Source of the DNA: Nonomuraea sediminis
Lineage (GTDB): Bacteria; Actinomycetota; Actinomycetes; Streptosporangiales; Streptosporangiaceae
Direction: 5' to 3'
Assembly (NCBI RefSeq): GCF_018531495.1
Contig: NZ_JAHDTI010000015.1
Location: forward strand, 239,286 to 303,285
Length of the DNA: 64,000 bases
In this document: positions 1 through 7,739 of the stretch, piece by piece
Numbering within the stretch: position 1 is the first letter of the stretch
How the letters are laid out: every line of letters starts with the position of its first letter
The notes under the pieces: generated by a model
Seen by the model: only the letters and a program-made list of their open reading frames with translations
Told to the model about the DNA's origin: nothing
Database searches by the model: none
Made by a program: the position numbers and the translations under genes

Positions 1-202
1 GGGCGGCAGATCGTGCGGGATAGTCCCATTGGACGCCGGTTCGTCCCTGGTAGCGGATCGCGTTGACGATCTCCCGCAGCGCATAGTTGCCTTCGTGGCC
101 GCTGACCGAGGAGTGCGCGGCCTTCCATGCCGTGAGGACCGGTTCGATCAACGCCCACTGAGCGTCGGTTAAGTCGCTCGGGTACGGCTTGCGCTCAGTC
201 AC
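1..202 (-). pseudogene. IS5-family transposase, N-terminal end, frameshifted
   Basis: Reading from a GTG at 202 gives VTERKPYPSDLTDAQW, followed by a stretch ending in NAIRYQGRTGVQWDY. This is the N-terminal DUF4096-like part of IS5-group transposases. The family normally continues LPHDLPP. Here that motif is recovered only by changing frame after the WDY codons, so two bases appear to be missing near position 22. The gene also runs off the window edge. It is a dead insertion-sequence end. The IS terminal repeat was not identified. Confidence 0.75.
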
Positions 203-288
203 CGCGCCATCCCAGCACAACTGGACCCGCAGACTGGCGGTAACACTACAAATCCACACGATCACATAACGGCATCACGGATGGAGGC

Positions 289-963
289 TCACGTAGGCAC
301 TCTCAGGGGCTCGAGGGCGGCTAGGACGAGGTCGAGGCCGAAGGTGAACTCCTCCGCCGGGTCGTAGCCGGCAGCGGCGAGCACCGCGGCGGATTCGTTG
401 AGGTAGGGGAACTCGTCAGGAGGAAGCTGGGGCAGGTAGACGTCCTCGGCCATGTCCGCGAACTCATCAGCGGTGTCGAACGGCAGGCTGGCTTCCTGCA
501 GGGCGAAACCGTATACATAGCTGTCGAGCAACCAGTTGGCGTGCGTCGCCATCAAGACCGAGAAGCCGGCCCTCCGCAGGCAGGCGGTGACCGCTTCGCG
601 GTGGCGGAGGTTCGCGGGCCCCGGCGATGTCCGCGACTCCATCAGGCCGATCGCCCACGGGTGGCGTGCGAGAACCTGTCGGGCGGATACCGCCCGACGT
701 CGCATCGCTGACTGCCAGTCGGTCTCTTCGGGCGGGAGCTCGATCTCCTCGAACACGACGTCGATCATGGCGTCCAGCAACTCTTCCTTGCTCGCTACGT
801 AGTAGTAAAGCGACATCGCGCCCGCGCCGAGCGCGCCAGCCAGCCGGCGCATGCTCAGCCCGTCGACCCCCTCGCGGTCGGCGAGCCGGACCGCCTCGAC
901 CACCACCCGTTGCTTGCTCAGCGCCGCGTCTGACGCCACCTGGCGTTGTTCCCTCGCAGACAC
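289..963 (-). CDS. TetR-family transcriptional repressor
   Basis: A 224-residue protein if started at the GTG at 963, which has a strong GAGAGGAG ribosome site. The upstream extension of the open frame has no support. Residues about 12-60 form a TetR helix-turn-helix (LSMRRLAGALGAGAMSLYYY, then KEELLDAM). The C-terminal part (PWAIGLMESR, then HANWLLDSYVYGF) resembles the TetR_C_1 ligand-binding fold. It is divergent from a small membrane protein gene and from the remnant of an oxidoreductase. Dense GTAC palindromes lie in the shared upstream region, so autoregulation and repression of the divergent unit are likely. The ligand is unknown. Confidence 0.9.
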   Translation of the reverse strand: MSAREQRQVASDAALSKQRVVVEAVRLADREGVDGLSMRRLAGALGAGAMSLYYYVASKEELLDAMIDVVFEEIELPPEETDWQSAMRRRAVSARQVLARHPWAIGLMESRTSPGPANLRHREAVTACLRRAGFSVLMATHANWLLDSYVYGFALQEASLPFDTADEFADMAEDVYLPQLPPDEFPYLNESAAVLAAAGYDPAEEFTFGLDLVLAALEPLRVPT

Positions 964-1017
964 GGGTCTCCTCTCGCTCGCTCGAGCGGCTTGACAATCG
1001 TCCAGCGCACGGTCATG

Positions 1018-1061
1018 GTACAGCGTACTACTTGTAGTACATTGTACGACGTACGGTGTAC
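1018..1061. promoter_or_regulatory. GTAC-rich operator cluster of the TetR regulator
   Basis: A perfect 7-bp-arm palindrome GTACTACTTGTAGTAC lies at 1025-1040. Three further GTAC cores follow at 1044, 1051 and 1058. The cluster sits 55-98 bp upstream of the tetR start, in the divergent interval. That placement is typical for an autoregulatory TetR operator. Binding by this repressor is inferred from location and symmetry. Confidence 0.6.
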
Positions 1062-1173
1062 GAACCAGCCAGAGTCGTAGCTCGGACGTGAGGAGGCTTC
1101 TGTGGGAATCGAACAGCGATCGAATGCCGGAGCACGCCTGGTGCCGGGGGCGAGTCCGGCCGGGGCGACGACG

Positions 1174-1312
1174 ATGCGGGCCGCCGACCAGCACCGCTAC
1201 GGCCTGCCCTCAGCGCTCGAGTCGTCCGAGGTCCGGGCTACCGCTGCCCGGTCGAGGCGATGTGCTCGTCCAGGTGGGCGCGGCCTCGGTACATCCCTGC
1301 CGCCATTCCGGC
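1174..1312 (+). pseudogene. N-terminal remnant of a zinc/quinone oxidoreductase (MDR family)
   Basis: ATG at 1174 gives MRAADQHRYG, matching the start of MDR-type quinone oxidoreductases. After a frame change the text LPLPGRGDVLVQVGAASVHP follows, which is the conserved GroES-like segment of the same family. About 45 residues survive, and the body of the gene is gone by the next start at 1344. TetR-MDR pairs are common, so this was probably the original target of the neighbouring repressor. The region 964-1343 otherwise holds only the operator. Confidence 0.55.
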
Positions 1313-1343
1313 GGAGGGACCGCTCCTCTCGAAAGAAGAACCG

Positions 1344-1832
1344 ATGACCATCCGAACGAAAACCCCGAACCTGCTCGACAACCCGCCGGTCCCCGTGCAG
1401 GTCAAGCTCGCCGCCGCATGGACCAGCTTCATGTTCCTCTACATCTACGTCGACTACTTCCACCTCCACAAGCCCGGCGTCATCGACAACCTCCGCGCCG
1501 GCGTCGTCTTTGAGTTCGACATCAGCCCGACGTTGTTGACCATGATGCTCGCGTCCGTGGCGATCCCGGCCCTGATGGTGATGCTCTCCATGACGCTGCC
1601 CGCCCGGGTGAACCGCGCCACGAACCTCGTCGTTGCATCGCTCTACATCCCCTACTCGGTGTTCAACGCGGTAGGGGAGTCCTGGGACTGGGCCCCCTTC
1701 TACGGCCTCTCCATCGGAATCGAGGTGCTGCTCCTGGCCTTCATCCTTCGCTCCGCCTGGACATGGCCTCGAACCCCCGCCGTCCCAGCCGGTCCCGCGA
1801 CGACCGACCTTCGACAGGACCTTCGACAGTAG
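1344..1832 (+). CDS. Small multi-pass membrane protein (DUF6326-like)
   Basis: A 162-residue protein starting MTIRTKTPNLLDNPP, with a GAAAGAAG ribosome site six bases upstream. It has about four hydrophobic segments, at roughly residues 22-38, 60-80, 92-108 and 116-134. It resembles the uncharacterised DUF6326/DUF4386-like membrane proteins often found beside TetR genes. No catalytic motif is visible. It is transcribed away from the TetR gene and lies just after the oxidoreductase remnant, so it probably belonged to the same repressed unit. Biochemical role unknown. Confidence 0.75.
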   Translation: MTIRTKTPNLLDNPPVPVQVKLAAAWTSFMFLYIYVDYFHLHKPGVIDNLRAGVVFEFDISPTLLTMMLASVAIPALMVMLSMTLPARVNRATNLVVASLYIPYSVFNAVGESWDWAPFYGLSIGIEVLLLAFILRSAWTWPRTPAVPAGPATTDLRQDLRQ

Positions 1833-2244
1833 GTGTCCGTGTAAAGCCCTACGGCGTGAAGCCCGCCGCCGCGGACACCGGGCCGACCGTGACCAGCTCA
1901 GTCGCGGTATACGCAGAGAACCTGCTCACGAGCGGTCCGGTGTCCGCGCCAGCCGCGCCCGTAGGCCGAACGGCGGCTGACCGACCAGCAGACCTCATCC
2001 AACCAACCGCAACGACGAAAGGGGCATTAGCTCGCTTAACGCACTCTTAGACCTGGGTGAGGTGTTCATTACTGGGTTCTGCCTGCGGTGAGGGTGTACC
2101 GCCTTGATCGCTTCCCGCATGAGAAGTGATCGTTTCCCGAACTCTGCCGGGGCAGTTCTTCATGTCCCGGACACGTAGATCCTTCGGTTGCTAGAGTTGA
2201 AGCTGTTGCGGAATCCCGTCCGCCTGGGGAACTGAGGAGCACTG
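1833..2244. other. Intergenic region before the exporter
   Basis: No convincing gene is seen. The interval contains the first copy of a 90-bp dispersed repeat (2050-2139) and, at its right end, the ribosome site of a short leader ORF. Promoter elements could not be fixed with confidence. Confidence 0.5.
2050..2139 (+). repeat. 90-bp dispersed repeat, copy A (twin 12-mer type)
   Basis: It begins GACCTGGGTG, then a GGTGTTCA motif, then about 45 variable bases. It ends with two near-identical 12-mers, GATCGCTTCCCG and GATCGTTTCCCG, ten bases apart. The same outline and length recur at 7521-7611 and 14541-14630. Only the ends are conserved, which suggests the ends of a short mobile element or a protein-binding module. 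Nature unknown. Confidence 0.6.
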
Positions 2245-2286
2245 ATGTCTACAACGATGACCGGAGCTTCCGTTCGCCCTTGGTGA
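2245..2286 (+). CDS. Putative 13-residue leader peptide MSTTMTGASVRPW
   Basis: ATG at 2245 is preceded by GGGGAACTGAGGAGC, a strong and well-spaced ribosome site. The reading frame is 13 codons and ends in TGA at 2284-2286. It lies 137 bases before the likely start of an MFS exporter, with a 16-bp perfect palindrome in between. Short translated leaders before drug exporters commonly mediate ribosome-stalling attenuation in actinomycetes. That role is inferred here. The alternative is chance, but the ribosome site is better than that of the exporter itself. Confidence 0.5.
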   Translation: MSTTMTGASVRPW

Positions 2287-2356
2287 CCGCGGTCGCAGGC
2301 TTGTAACGCCGCGCGTGTAGCAGCAAAGTCAGCACACATCCCGGTCGCCGGGGCGA

Positions 2357-2372
2357 GGTGACACGTGTCACC
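2357..2372. promoter_or_regulatory. Perfect 16-bp palindrome GGTGACACGTGTCACC
   Basis: Perfectly symmetric sequence with a CACGTG core, placed between the leader ORF and the exporter start. It could be an operator or the stem of an attenuator hairpin in the leader mRNA. Flanking GC-rich segments (CCGG to the left, CCGGCCC to the right) would extend a hairpin. The sequence alone does not settle which. Confidence 0.5.
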
Positions 2373-2422
2373 GGCCCTTGGCGCTGTTTGGCGTCTCCGT
2401 TCGCCTTTCCGGGAGTTCTGCT

Positions 2423-3721
2423 GTGTCCGCTCGTCATTCTTCGCTGCTCCGTGTACGTGTCCTGGTCGAACGTCTGATCGCTGCCCCGTTCGGCAGGAAA
2501 TCTCAACGGTCGTGGTCAGCTCCGCACTCCGCTGATCAGACTGTCAACCGGACTGTCCGCCTCCTGAGCTGGTTCAACTTCTTCGGCGACTTCCGCATGT
2601 ACGGGCCGATTATGGTCATCTACTTCGCGCAAGTCGCCGGCTCGTACACCGCTGCCGCCAGCCTCCTGGCAGTAAAGATGCTGTCTTCGGCAGCGTTCGA
2701 AGTCCCTACCGGGGTGCTCTCCGATCGCCTCGGCCGGCGCGGCACGATGATCGCCGGTGCCGTCGTCATGGTGGCCGCCCATCTCGGGTACGCGGGCGCT
2801 TCGGGCTACGGCCTCCTCCTGGCAGCTGTTGTGCTGGAGGGATTGGCGACCTCACTGTGGAGCGGCAACAACGAGTCTCTGCTCTACGACACGTTGCTCG
2901 AAGCCGGCCGGGGGGAGGAGTTCCCCCGGCACTCGGGCCGGGTGAACTCGATGTTCCAGATCGCGCTCGCACTGGCGGCAGCCATAGGTGGCGTGGTCGC
3001 CGGCGCGTGGTCGCTGCGTGTGGTGGTCGTGCTGTCGGTCGTGCCGCAGGTGCTGTGCGGGCTCATCGCCTTGCGGGTCCGGGAACCGCGGGTGCACGGC
3101 CCGCTGGAATCGAACGCGCTGGTGCATCTCGGATCGGCCCTGCGCGGCATCCGCCGTAATCCGGTGCTCCGCCGGATGACTCTGGTGTCGGCGCTTCGTT
3201 ACAGCAGCGAAAGCGCGGCCCAGTTGTCGCCTGTTTTCGTGGCAGTGCTGTGGCCGCTCTGGGCGCTGGGCCTGTGGCGTACCTTCGGCCATGGCGTGGC
3301 CTTCGTCGGCTTCCGCGTCAGTGGTTGGGTGATCGGCCGGGTGGGCGCGGCCCGCACTCTGCTGTTCGGTGAGCTGTTCGACAACGTGGCGAACTTCGTG
3401 GCGCTGGTCATGCCGACGGTATTTTCGCCCGTGCTGCTTGGGTCACCGGCCTACGGCATGTCGACAATCGCCCAGCAGACGTTGCTGCAGCGCGAGTTCA
3501 CCGACCGGGAACGCGCGACGATGGGTTCGCTTGCGTCGCTGCTCGGCAGCGTGCTCTACGCGCTCGTCGCCCTGGGAGCCGGCCTGGTGGCAGACCGTTG
3601 GGGCATCGTTCCGGCGTTGCTCGCGATCCAGGCAGTGGTGCTGATCGCACTTCCGCTCGCCCGGTGGGTGCACGCCCACGCTTCTTCACTCCCCGCGGAC
3701 GCTGAGACGGTGACGGAATGA
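2423..3721 (+). CDS. MFS transporter, probable drug exporter
   Basis: A 432-residue integral membrane protein. The conserved part starts RTVRLLSWFNFFGDFR. The MFS loop 2-3 signature is seen as GVLSDRLGRRGTM, and a second half with SLLGSVLYALVALGAGLVADRWG follows. About 12 hydrophobic segments are visible. The start is uncertain: GTG at 2423 has GGGAG eight bases upstream and is preferred over ATG at 2378. Expression may be controlled by the upstream leader peptide and palindrome. The TGA overlaps the ATG of the next frame, a phosphotransferase pseudogene, so the two were once translationally coupled. Substrate unknown; an antibiotic is a guess from family and leader. Confidence 0.8.
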   Translation: MSARHSSLLRVRVLVERLIAAPFGRKSQRSWSAPHSADQTVNRTVRLLSWFNFFGDFRMYGPIMVIYFAQVAGSYTAAASLLAVKMLSSAAFEVPTGVLSDRLGRRGTMIAGAVVMVAAHLGYAGASGYGLLLAAVVLEGLATSLWSGNNESLLYDTLLEAGRGEEFPRHSGRVNSMFQIALALAAAIGGVVAGAWSLRVVVVLSVVPQVLCGLIALRVREPRVHGPLESNALVHLGSALRGIRRNPVLRRMTLVSALRYSSESAAQLSPVFVAVLWPLWALGLWRTFGHGVAFVGFRVSGWVIGRVGAARTLLFGELFDNVANFVALVMPTVFSPVLLGSPAYGMSTIAQQTLLQREFTDRERATMGSLASLLGSVLYALVALGAGLVADRWGIVPALLAIQAVVLIALPLARWVHAHASSLPADAETVTE

Positions 3722-4440
3722 GCGCCTTCTCGACCCCGGCCGGGCCTGCGGTCGACGTCGCAGTGCTGCAGGGTTAGATCGAAGCGATTTTCGGCTTCCG
3801 CTGCTCGGTGCCCTCTTTCGTCGCCGGCGGGCAGGACACCGATGCCTCGGTCCTGCGAGCCACGACGACAGAGGGCCAGGAGGTCGCCGTGAAGGTATCC
3901 CGCCGAGCAGGGCGTCCAGGCGCCCCGCTGGTGTCAGACCATCTCGCCGAGCTGGGGCTACCGGGCATCCCGGCCCCTTACCGGTCCCGCAGTGGAGCGC
4001 CGTACAGCGACTGCCACGCGGGCCGGTTATCCGTGACCCCTTGGATACCTGGCTGCGCCGGCGCCGCAGGCATGACCCACGAGCAGTGGCGGGAGTTCGG
4101 TGGGCTGCTCGCACAAGCGGCGGAGCTCGCTCCCAACATCCCGCGTGAGGACTACCCCACACCGGCCACGGCCGATCTTCACGAAGTGGACCAGTGGCTG
4201 ATGCGCCTCATCAGCGGAGATGTACGGCTGCCGGCGCAGCTGACCCGCTGTGCCGACATCTGGCGCAGAGCTGGACAGCCGCTCGCCCTGGCATCCGCTT
4301 GGTCTCCGAGCAGGCGGAGGTCCTCTCCGCCGAGCTATCCCGACATCCGGCAGCCGACACCCTCACCATCGAGCCGCCCGACCACCTCAGAGACCTCACC
4401 GACCAGCGGTCCCCCGAATGGGACATCCCCACCACGGACT
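3718..4440 (+). pseudogene. Phosphotransferase (APH-like) pseudogene
   Basis: ATG at 3718 overlaps the exporter stop (ATGA). The frame reads MSAFSTPAGPAVDVAVLQG, then an in-frame TAG at 3775-3777, then continues IEAIFGFRCSVPSFVAGGQD. The rest (VLRATTTEGQEVAVKVSRRA, then MTHEQWREFGGLLAQAAEL) looks like the N-lobe and hinge of aminoglycoside-phosphotransferase-fold enzymes. A frame change near 4290 leads to LVSEQAEVLSAELSRHPAAD. No HGD catalytic loop survives. It probably formed an operon with the exporter. One amber codon plus one frameshift make it non-functional. Confidence 0.65.
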
Positions 4441-4861
4441 TAAGTCACAAATCGCTGCAGCAAGCCCCAGCACCCCGCCAGCCGAGGGCTTCGCCATACC
4501 CAGCGGCTCGTCCACCGCACTCCATCGGCCGCGAGACAGCACCTGAGCCCTTCACCGCGCCCGATCCGTGGGCCCCAACCCCGGCAGAACCAGACTCGGA
4601 ACCCCTGAAACGACGAGATCCCGCCCGGTCTCAACGATCAGACGAGATCCCGTCAACTTCAGTCCAGCCGTCTCGAGAACGGCCCCTTGTGGACCTCATG
4701 GCGGCTTACTCGAACACCGCGCCGCAGGTAGAAGAGCTACGGCGCTTTCGAAGCACTCCCACCCTGCCGGATCGGACAGGCCCACGTCATCGCCTTCCTG
4801 GCGAGCGAGCCTCCAGCGGACTTTCCCTGCCGGTCGACGGCGGCAGCGCGCGCGTGGTCGC
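4441..4861. other. Gene-free stretch with a dispersed repeat
   Basis: No gene can be supported between the phosphotransferase remnant and the ltrA-like gene. The only recognised content is the repeat at 4590-4686, which matches a second copy at 14448-14545. Confidence 0.5.
4590..4686 (+). repeat. About 97-bp dispersed repeat, copy 1
   Basis: Shares with 14448-14545 the blocks CCCCTGAAACGAC, AGATCCCGCC, GATCAGACG and CCGTCTC-AGAACGGCC in the same order and spacing. The last block forms a small hairpin (GGCCGT/ACGGCC in the other copy). It is probably a mobile-element end or old terminator region. It is about 85 percent alike by eye. Confidence 0.55.
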
Positions 4862-5998
4862 CTAGCGAGCGCCCTCGTGCTGGGGGCGCGCCGTGGGTGA
4901 GGTGACTTCGGCCGTTGCCCGCCGTACCGTCAAGGTCCGCGTGAGGCGGGTCACCACCTCGGCGGCGAGCAGTCCCACCACTGCCCAGGCTGGGAGGATC
5001 GGGAAGAGCGCGAGCGTGCCCGCCACGACCGCCAAGCCGAGAGCGGTCCAGCCGGCCGCCGGGCCCAGGGGCTGCCCGAGCAGCAGGGCAAGCCCGAAGA
5101 AGGTCAGCCGGTAGAGCGCCAGGCCGCCGCAGAGCGCCAGCGCCGCGCCGTACGGGAGGTGGCCGGGCTCGGCCACTGCCGTGCCCAGCCCTGCGGCCAT
5201 CGAGGTGAGCGCGGCGACGACGGGGAAGTGCCCGATGCCCATAACGTCCCGCACCCGCGAGTTCTTGGCCGGAAGCAGCTGGCGCGCCGCGACCACCGAC
5301 GCGAAGTCGAAGTAGCTCCACCACAGTGCCGCGAAGAGCACGAAACCGAGGCCGAGCACCGCCCATCCGGCAGCCGTCCAGTGCTGATCCAACGCGCCCA
5401 AGGCCGCGGCGACCGACTCGCCCAGCACGATGATGACGAACAGCCCGACCCGCTCGACGATGTGCGGCACCTGGTAGGACGGCTCGTGCTTGCGCGGCTG
5501 GATGGCGATCAGCGTGACGACCTCGCAGGCGACGCCCGCGAGCCAGAGCGGCGCCCGGTACGACGGGGGGACGAAGATCGAGATCGCCCAGAGGGCGGAG
5601 CTGAACCCGTTGAACGCGAGGACGATCTTCAGTGGCGCGACCGCTCGCCACATCGCGAACGACACCACGCGCGAGGCGATGAAGCCCAACGCGTAGACGG
5701 TGGCCCGCTCGCCGGTCGCCTCCGGAATGGCGACGGCCATCGCGCCCATCGCCGCCATCGACGCGAGCAGCGCCAGGCGCGAGCGGGTGCTGTCGGAGCC
5801 GGTGACGTTCACGAAGACGGTGACGGTCAGCCAGACCCACCAGGGGGCCACGAAGAGCAGGACGAACGTGCCGAACTGCGCCGGCCCCGGATCACCTTCG
5901 AGCAGGTGGGCGAGCCTGGCGACGGCGACGACGAACACGAGGTCAAAGAAGAGTTCGGCCCATCCTGCCCGCTGCTCTTCCCCTTGACTGAGGGTCAT
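4862..5998 (-). CDS. LtrA-like low-temperature-requirement membrane protein
   Basis: A 378-residue polytopic membrane protein with the LtrA family start (WAELFFDLVFVVAVARLAHL) and the conserved HIVERVGLFVIIVLGES block near residues 190-208. About ten hydrophobic segments are present. ATG at 5998 is chosen; a TTG nine bases upstream is possible. LtrA proteins were named from a Listeria cold-growth mutant, and their biochemical role is still unclear. It stands alone, transcribed toward the repeat-containing gap, with no operon partner. Confidence 0.9.
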   Translation of the reverse strand: MTLSQGEEQRAGWAELFFDLVFVVAVARLAHLLEGDPGPAQFGTFVLLFVAPWWVWLTVTVFVNVTGSDSTRSRLALLASMAAMGAMAVAIPEATGERATVYALGFIASRVVSFAMWRAVAPLKIVLAFNGFSSALWAISIFVPPSYRAPLWLAGVACEVVTLIAIQPRKHEPSYQVPHIVERVGLFVIIVLGESVAAALGALDQHWTAAGWAVLGLGFVLFAALWWSYFDFASVVAARQLLPAKNSRVRDVMGIGHFPVVAALTSMAAGLGTAVAEPGHLPYGAALALCGGLALYRLTFFGLALLLGQPLGPAAGWTALGLAVVAGTLALFPILPAWAVVGLLAAEVVTRLTRTLTVRRATAEVTSPTARPQHEGAR

Positions 5999-6414
5999 GG
6001 CGGACAATTGTGACAGGAAGGCACAGGAGAGGCGTATTTCGCCCGTCAGTCATAGGACGGCGGCAGGTGGTCGCCCAGCAACGCCCGCAATTCGATGCGA
6101 AGCATTCGTATTGATCACTTGACGTAGGTGTTTGAGCTGGTCACTCGATATTTCAGTGTGCATCGACGTGCACGATTGAGCGGTGTGAGGCATCCCTGAG
6201 GTCACTCAGTTTGTCACTCGGTCCCTCGATGCTCTGAGGCCTGGTTCTACGGGTGGACGGTGGCCCATCTTGTGATCGGAGAAGTACGTTCCGCTGAGTT
6301 TTGGCCCCATCTAAGGGGTTGTGGTGGGACGCTTGATGCGCTCCGGGGCCTTCTACCTGCATGTCCGAAGCTCGATCGCCGATTACCGAAAAGTCATATT
6401 CGGCGCGGTACGGC
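5999..6414. other. Gene-free interval with an integrase-tail motif
   Basis: No reading frame looks real. At 6201-6219 lies GTCACTCAGTTTGTCACTC. The same motif follows the stop codon of the integrase at 25379-25397 and recurs at 22110-22128. It may be a remnant of an integrative element end. Confidence 0.45.
6201..6219 (+). repeat. GTCACTCAGTTnGTCACyC motif, copy 1
   Basis: A 19-base motif, also found at 22110-22128 and directly after the integrase stop at 25379-25397, with one or two differences. At 7471 a shortened form, GTCACTCAGAAG, precedes a copy of the integrase terminator. It seems to mark the 3' flank of tRNA-Ala-type elements. Confidence 0.5.
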
Positions 6415-6957
6415 TCAGTCCTGCCAGCGGTAGAGGTCGCGCAGCAGGGAAATCTCGGCGCCGTGATGGATCAGCTCCCTGTTGACGTGCTGGACGATGA
6501 CCTCCATGGGACGCCGCTCGGGACCCACCGTGGGCGGATTCTCCAGATCGGCGTCCGAGAGTTCGCGGACCCCCGCGTTCCATCTCCCGTACATCTCATC
6601 GAGCTGTTTCAGCGCCTCGTCAGCGGTCCCCGCGTAGGCGAATGTCTGGGAGTCGACGTCCTGGCCGCCGAAGTGCCATCCGACCCGATAGCCCAGGCAC
6701 GAGACGATGATGTGCGCCAGCCGCCAGGCAATCGTGGTCACCGGCGCCGGCACCGGGTCAGGGGACGCGAAGTCCATCGCCCACTCCCCCGAACCTGCCG
6801 ACATCGGGGCGGCCGACCTGCCACGTGGGCGGATGCTCCAGCAGCCGCGCACCGGCTCCCAGAAGTACTCCTCATCGGCAAGACCGTCCAGCCGCGGCCG
6901 CAGGTTCTTGCGCCAGTACCAGTCCAACTGCTCCGCAAGCCGCTCACTTCTTGTCAC
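6415..6957 (-). CDS. DinB/YfiT-superfamily protein
   Basis: A 180-residue four-helix protein. The DinB_2 pattern is visible: an N-terminal helix with LDWYWRKNL, then the metal-ligand regions TIAWRLAHI and HVNRELIHHGAEI with their histidines. Members bind divalent metal and often act as thiol (mycothiol or bacillithiol)-dependent transferases, but the substrate cannot be told. The GTG start at 6957 is followed by TRSERLAEQL. It is monocistronic. Family assignment is firm, function open. Confidence 0.88.
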   Translation of the reverse strand: MTRSERLAEQLDWYWRKNLRPRLDGLADEEYFWEPVRGCWSIRPRGRSAAPMSAGSGEWAMDFASPDPVPAPVTTIAWRLAHIIVSCLGYRVGWHFGGQDVDSQTFAYAGTADEALKQLDEMYGRWNAGVRELSDADLENPPTVGPERRPMEVIVQHVNRELIHHGAEISLLRDLYRWQD

Positions 6958-7153
6958 TTCCGCACACTACAGGCCACGGAGACCTGGCTGCGAGCCTCGC
7001 GGACGCCGTCGCCGGCCGTGGGCCGCGAGAACGTACCGCACCGGGAGATGACGCTGGGGCTGATGTGCCCTTCGGGCCGCGCCGTCGCGAGTACCCCGAG
7101 CGAGCGCCACGCCAGAGCCTCCGACCTGCATGTTCGAAGATGGCGAAGACTCA
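6958..7153. other. Short intergenic segment
   Basis: About 200 bases between the DinB gene and a doubtful small ORF. No motif or gene was recognised. Confidence 0.4.
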
Positions 7154-7285
7154 CTATTCCAGCGTCACCCCACCGACGGTGAGGCGCCGCGCGGCGGGAA
7201 CCTTGGTCCCCCTCGACGGCGACCGCAACACCCGCACCTCGCCCAGCACCTCAAGCTCGCGCCTTCCCGCCTGCCCGTCTGCCAT
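7154..7285 (-). CDS. Hypothetical 43-residue ORF
   Basis: Starts ATG at 7285 and reads MADGQAGRRELEVLGEVRVL, ending in GGVTLE and TAG. Its codon positions look biased as in real genes of this GC content. Its first 15 bases lie in the left arm of a 23-bp perfect inverted repeat. No ribosome site is clear and no family is recognised. It may be the tail of a lost gene. Confidence 0.25.
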   Translation of the reverse strand: MADGQAGRRELEVLGEVRVLRSPSRGTKVPAARRLTVGGVTLE

Positions 7286-7421
7286 CGACCCACCCGCAGG
7301 GTAGCGGGGCAGCCGCGGGGCTGCCTCAGGCATGCGCCCGGTGCCAGGGCCGTGATGGAGGGTAGGTGGCCCCGCGGCTGGTCTGCTAGGGCTTGCCCTG
7401 GGTCGATGGCAGACGGGCAGG
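7270..7421. repeat. 152-bp imperfect inverted repeat with 23-bp perfect arms
   Basis: The arms at 7270-7292 and 7399-7421 are perfect reverse complements (starting CCTGCCCGTCTGCC). A second pair of 11-bp arms (CAGCCGCGGGG / CCCCGCGGCTG) lies inside. The whole can fold as a long hairpin. It could be a MITE-like element or a strong bidirectional terminator. No coding content is evident inside. Confidence 0.65.
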
Positions 7422-7470
7422 CGCCTTCCACCTCAGCCACGGAAGGCGAGCGCCATTCCGCTGGCAACAT

Positions 7471-7520
7471 GTCACTCAGAAGATCAAAAAGGCCGCTTCT
7501 GATGATCAGAAGCGGCCTTT
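7471..7520 (+). terminator. Copy of the tRNA-Ala element integrase terminator
   Basis: From GTCACTCAGAAG to the end of AGCGGCCTTT this matches 25386-25440, downstream of the intact integrase, with a single visible difference. It contains the same perfect 15-bp stem (7488-7502 and 7506-7520) with a TGA loop. No integrase is attached here, and the tRNA tail expected after GACCTGGGTGG is replaced by the 90-bp repeat. It is a fossil end of an integrative element. Confidence 0.65.
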
Positions 7521-7611
7521 GACCTGGGTGGGGTGTTCACGAGTTGAGATGGTCTGGCGAGATAGAACCGACCTTAAGATCGCTTCCCGACTTAAAGATG
7601 ATCGTTTCCCA
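7521..7611 (+). repeat. 90-bp dispersed repeat, copy B (twin 12-mer type)
   Basis: Begins GACCTGGGTGGGGTGTTCAC, ends GATCGCTTCCCG, nine bases, then TGATCGTTTCCC. Same outline as copies at 2050 and 14541. It starts exactly at the end of the hairpin terminator, where tRNA-Ala sequence is found in the functional elements. Confidence 0.6.
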
Positions 7612-7616
7612 GTCTG

Positions 7617-7739
7617 ATGAGCGCAGCCCTGGACTGGCTCGCAGCATCTGCGAACTTCCAAGAGATGCTCGCCTTCAAGGCGGCGCGGAGCAGGGAGAAA
7701 GCCGGTTTTCCGTCAGGCGATGATCAGCGGCTTCGGTGA
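7617..7739 (+). pseudogene. 40-residue remnant ORF
   Basis: ATG at 7617 reads MSAALDWLAASANFQEMLAF and ends in TGA at 7737-7739. Codon use fits coding DNA, but there is no clear ribosome site and no recognised domain. The 3' end overlaps the converging gene. It is likely a fragment of a lost gene. Confidence 0.25.

Noticed and set aside
7521..7611. 90-bp repeat as a tRNA or tRNA-like gene
   Set aside because: No T-loop (GTTCGAAT) or anticodon arm can be folded on either strand, though it follows a tRNA-type terminator.
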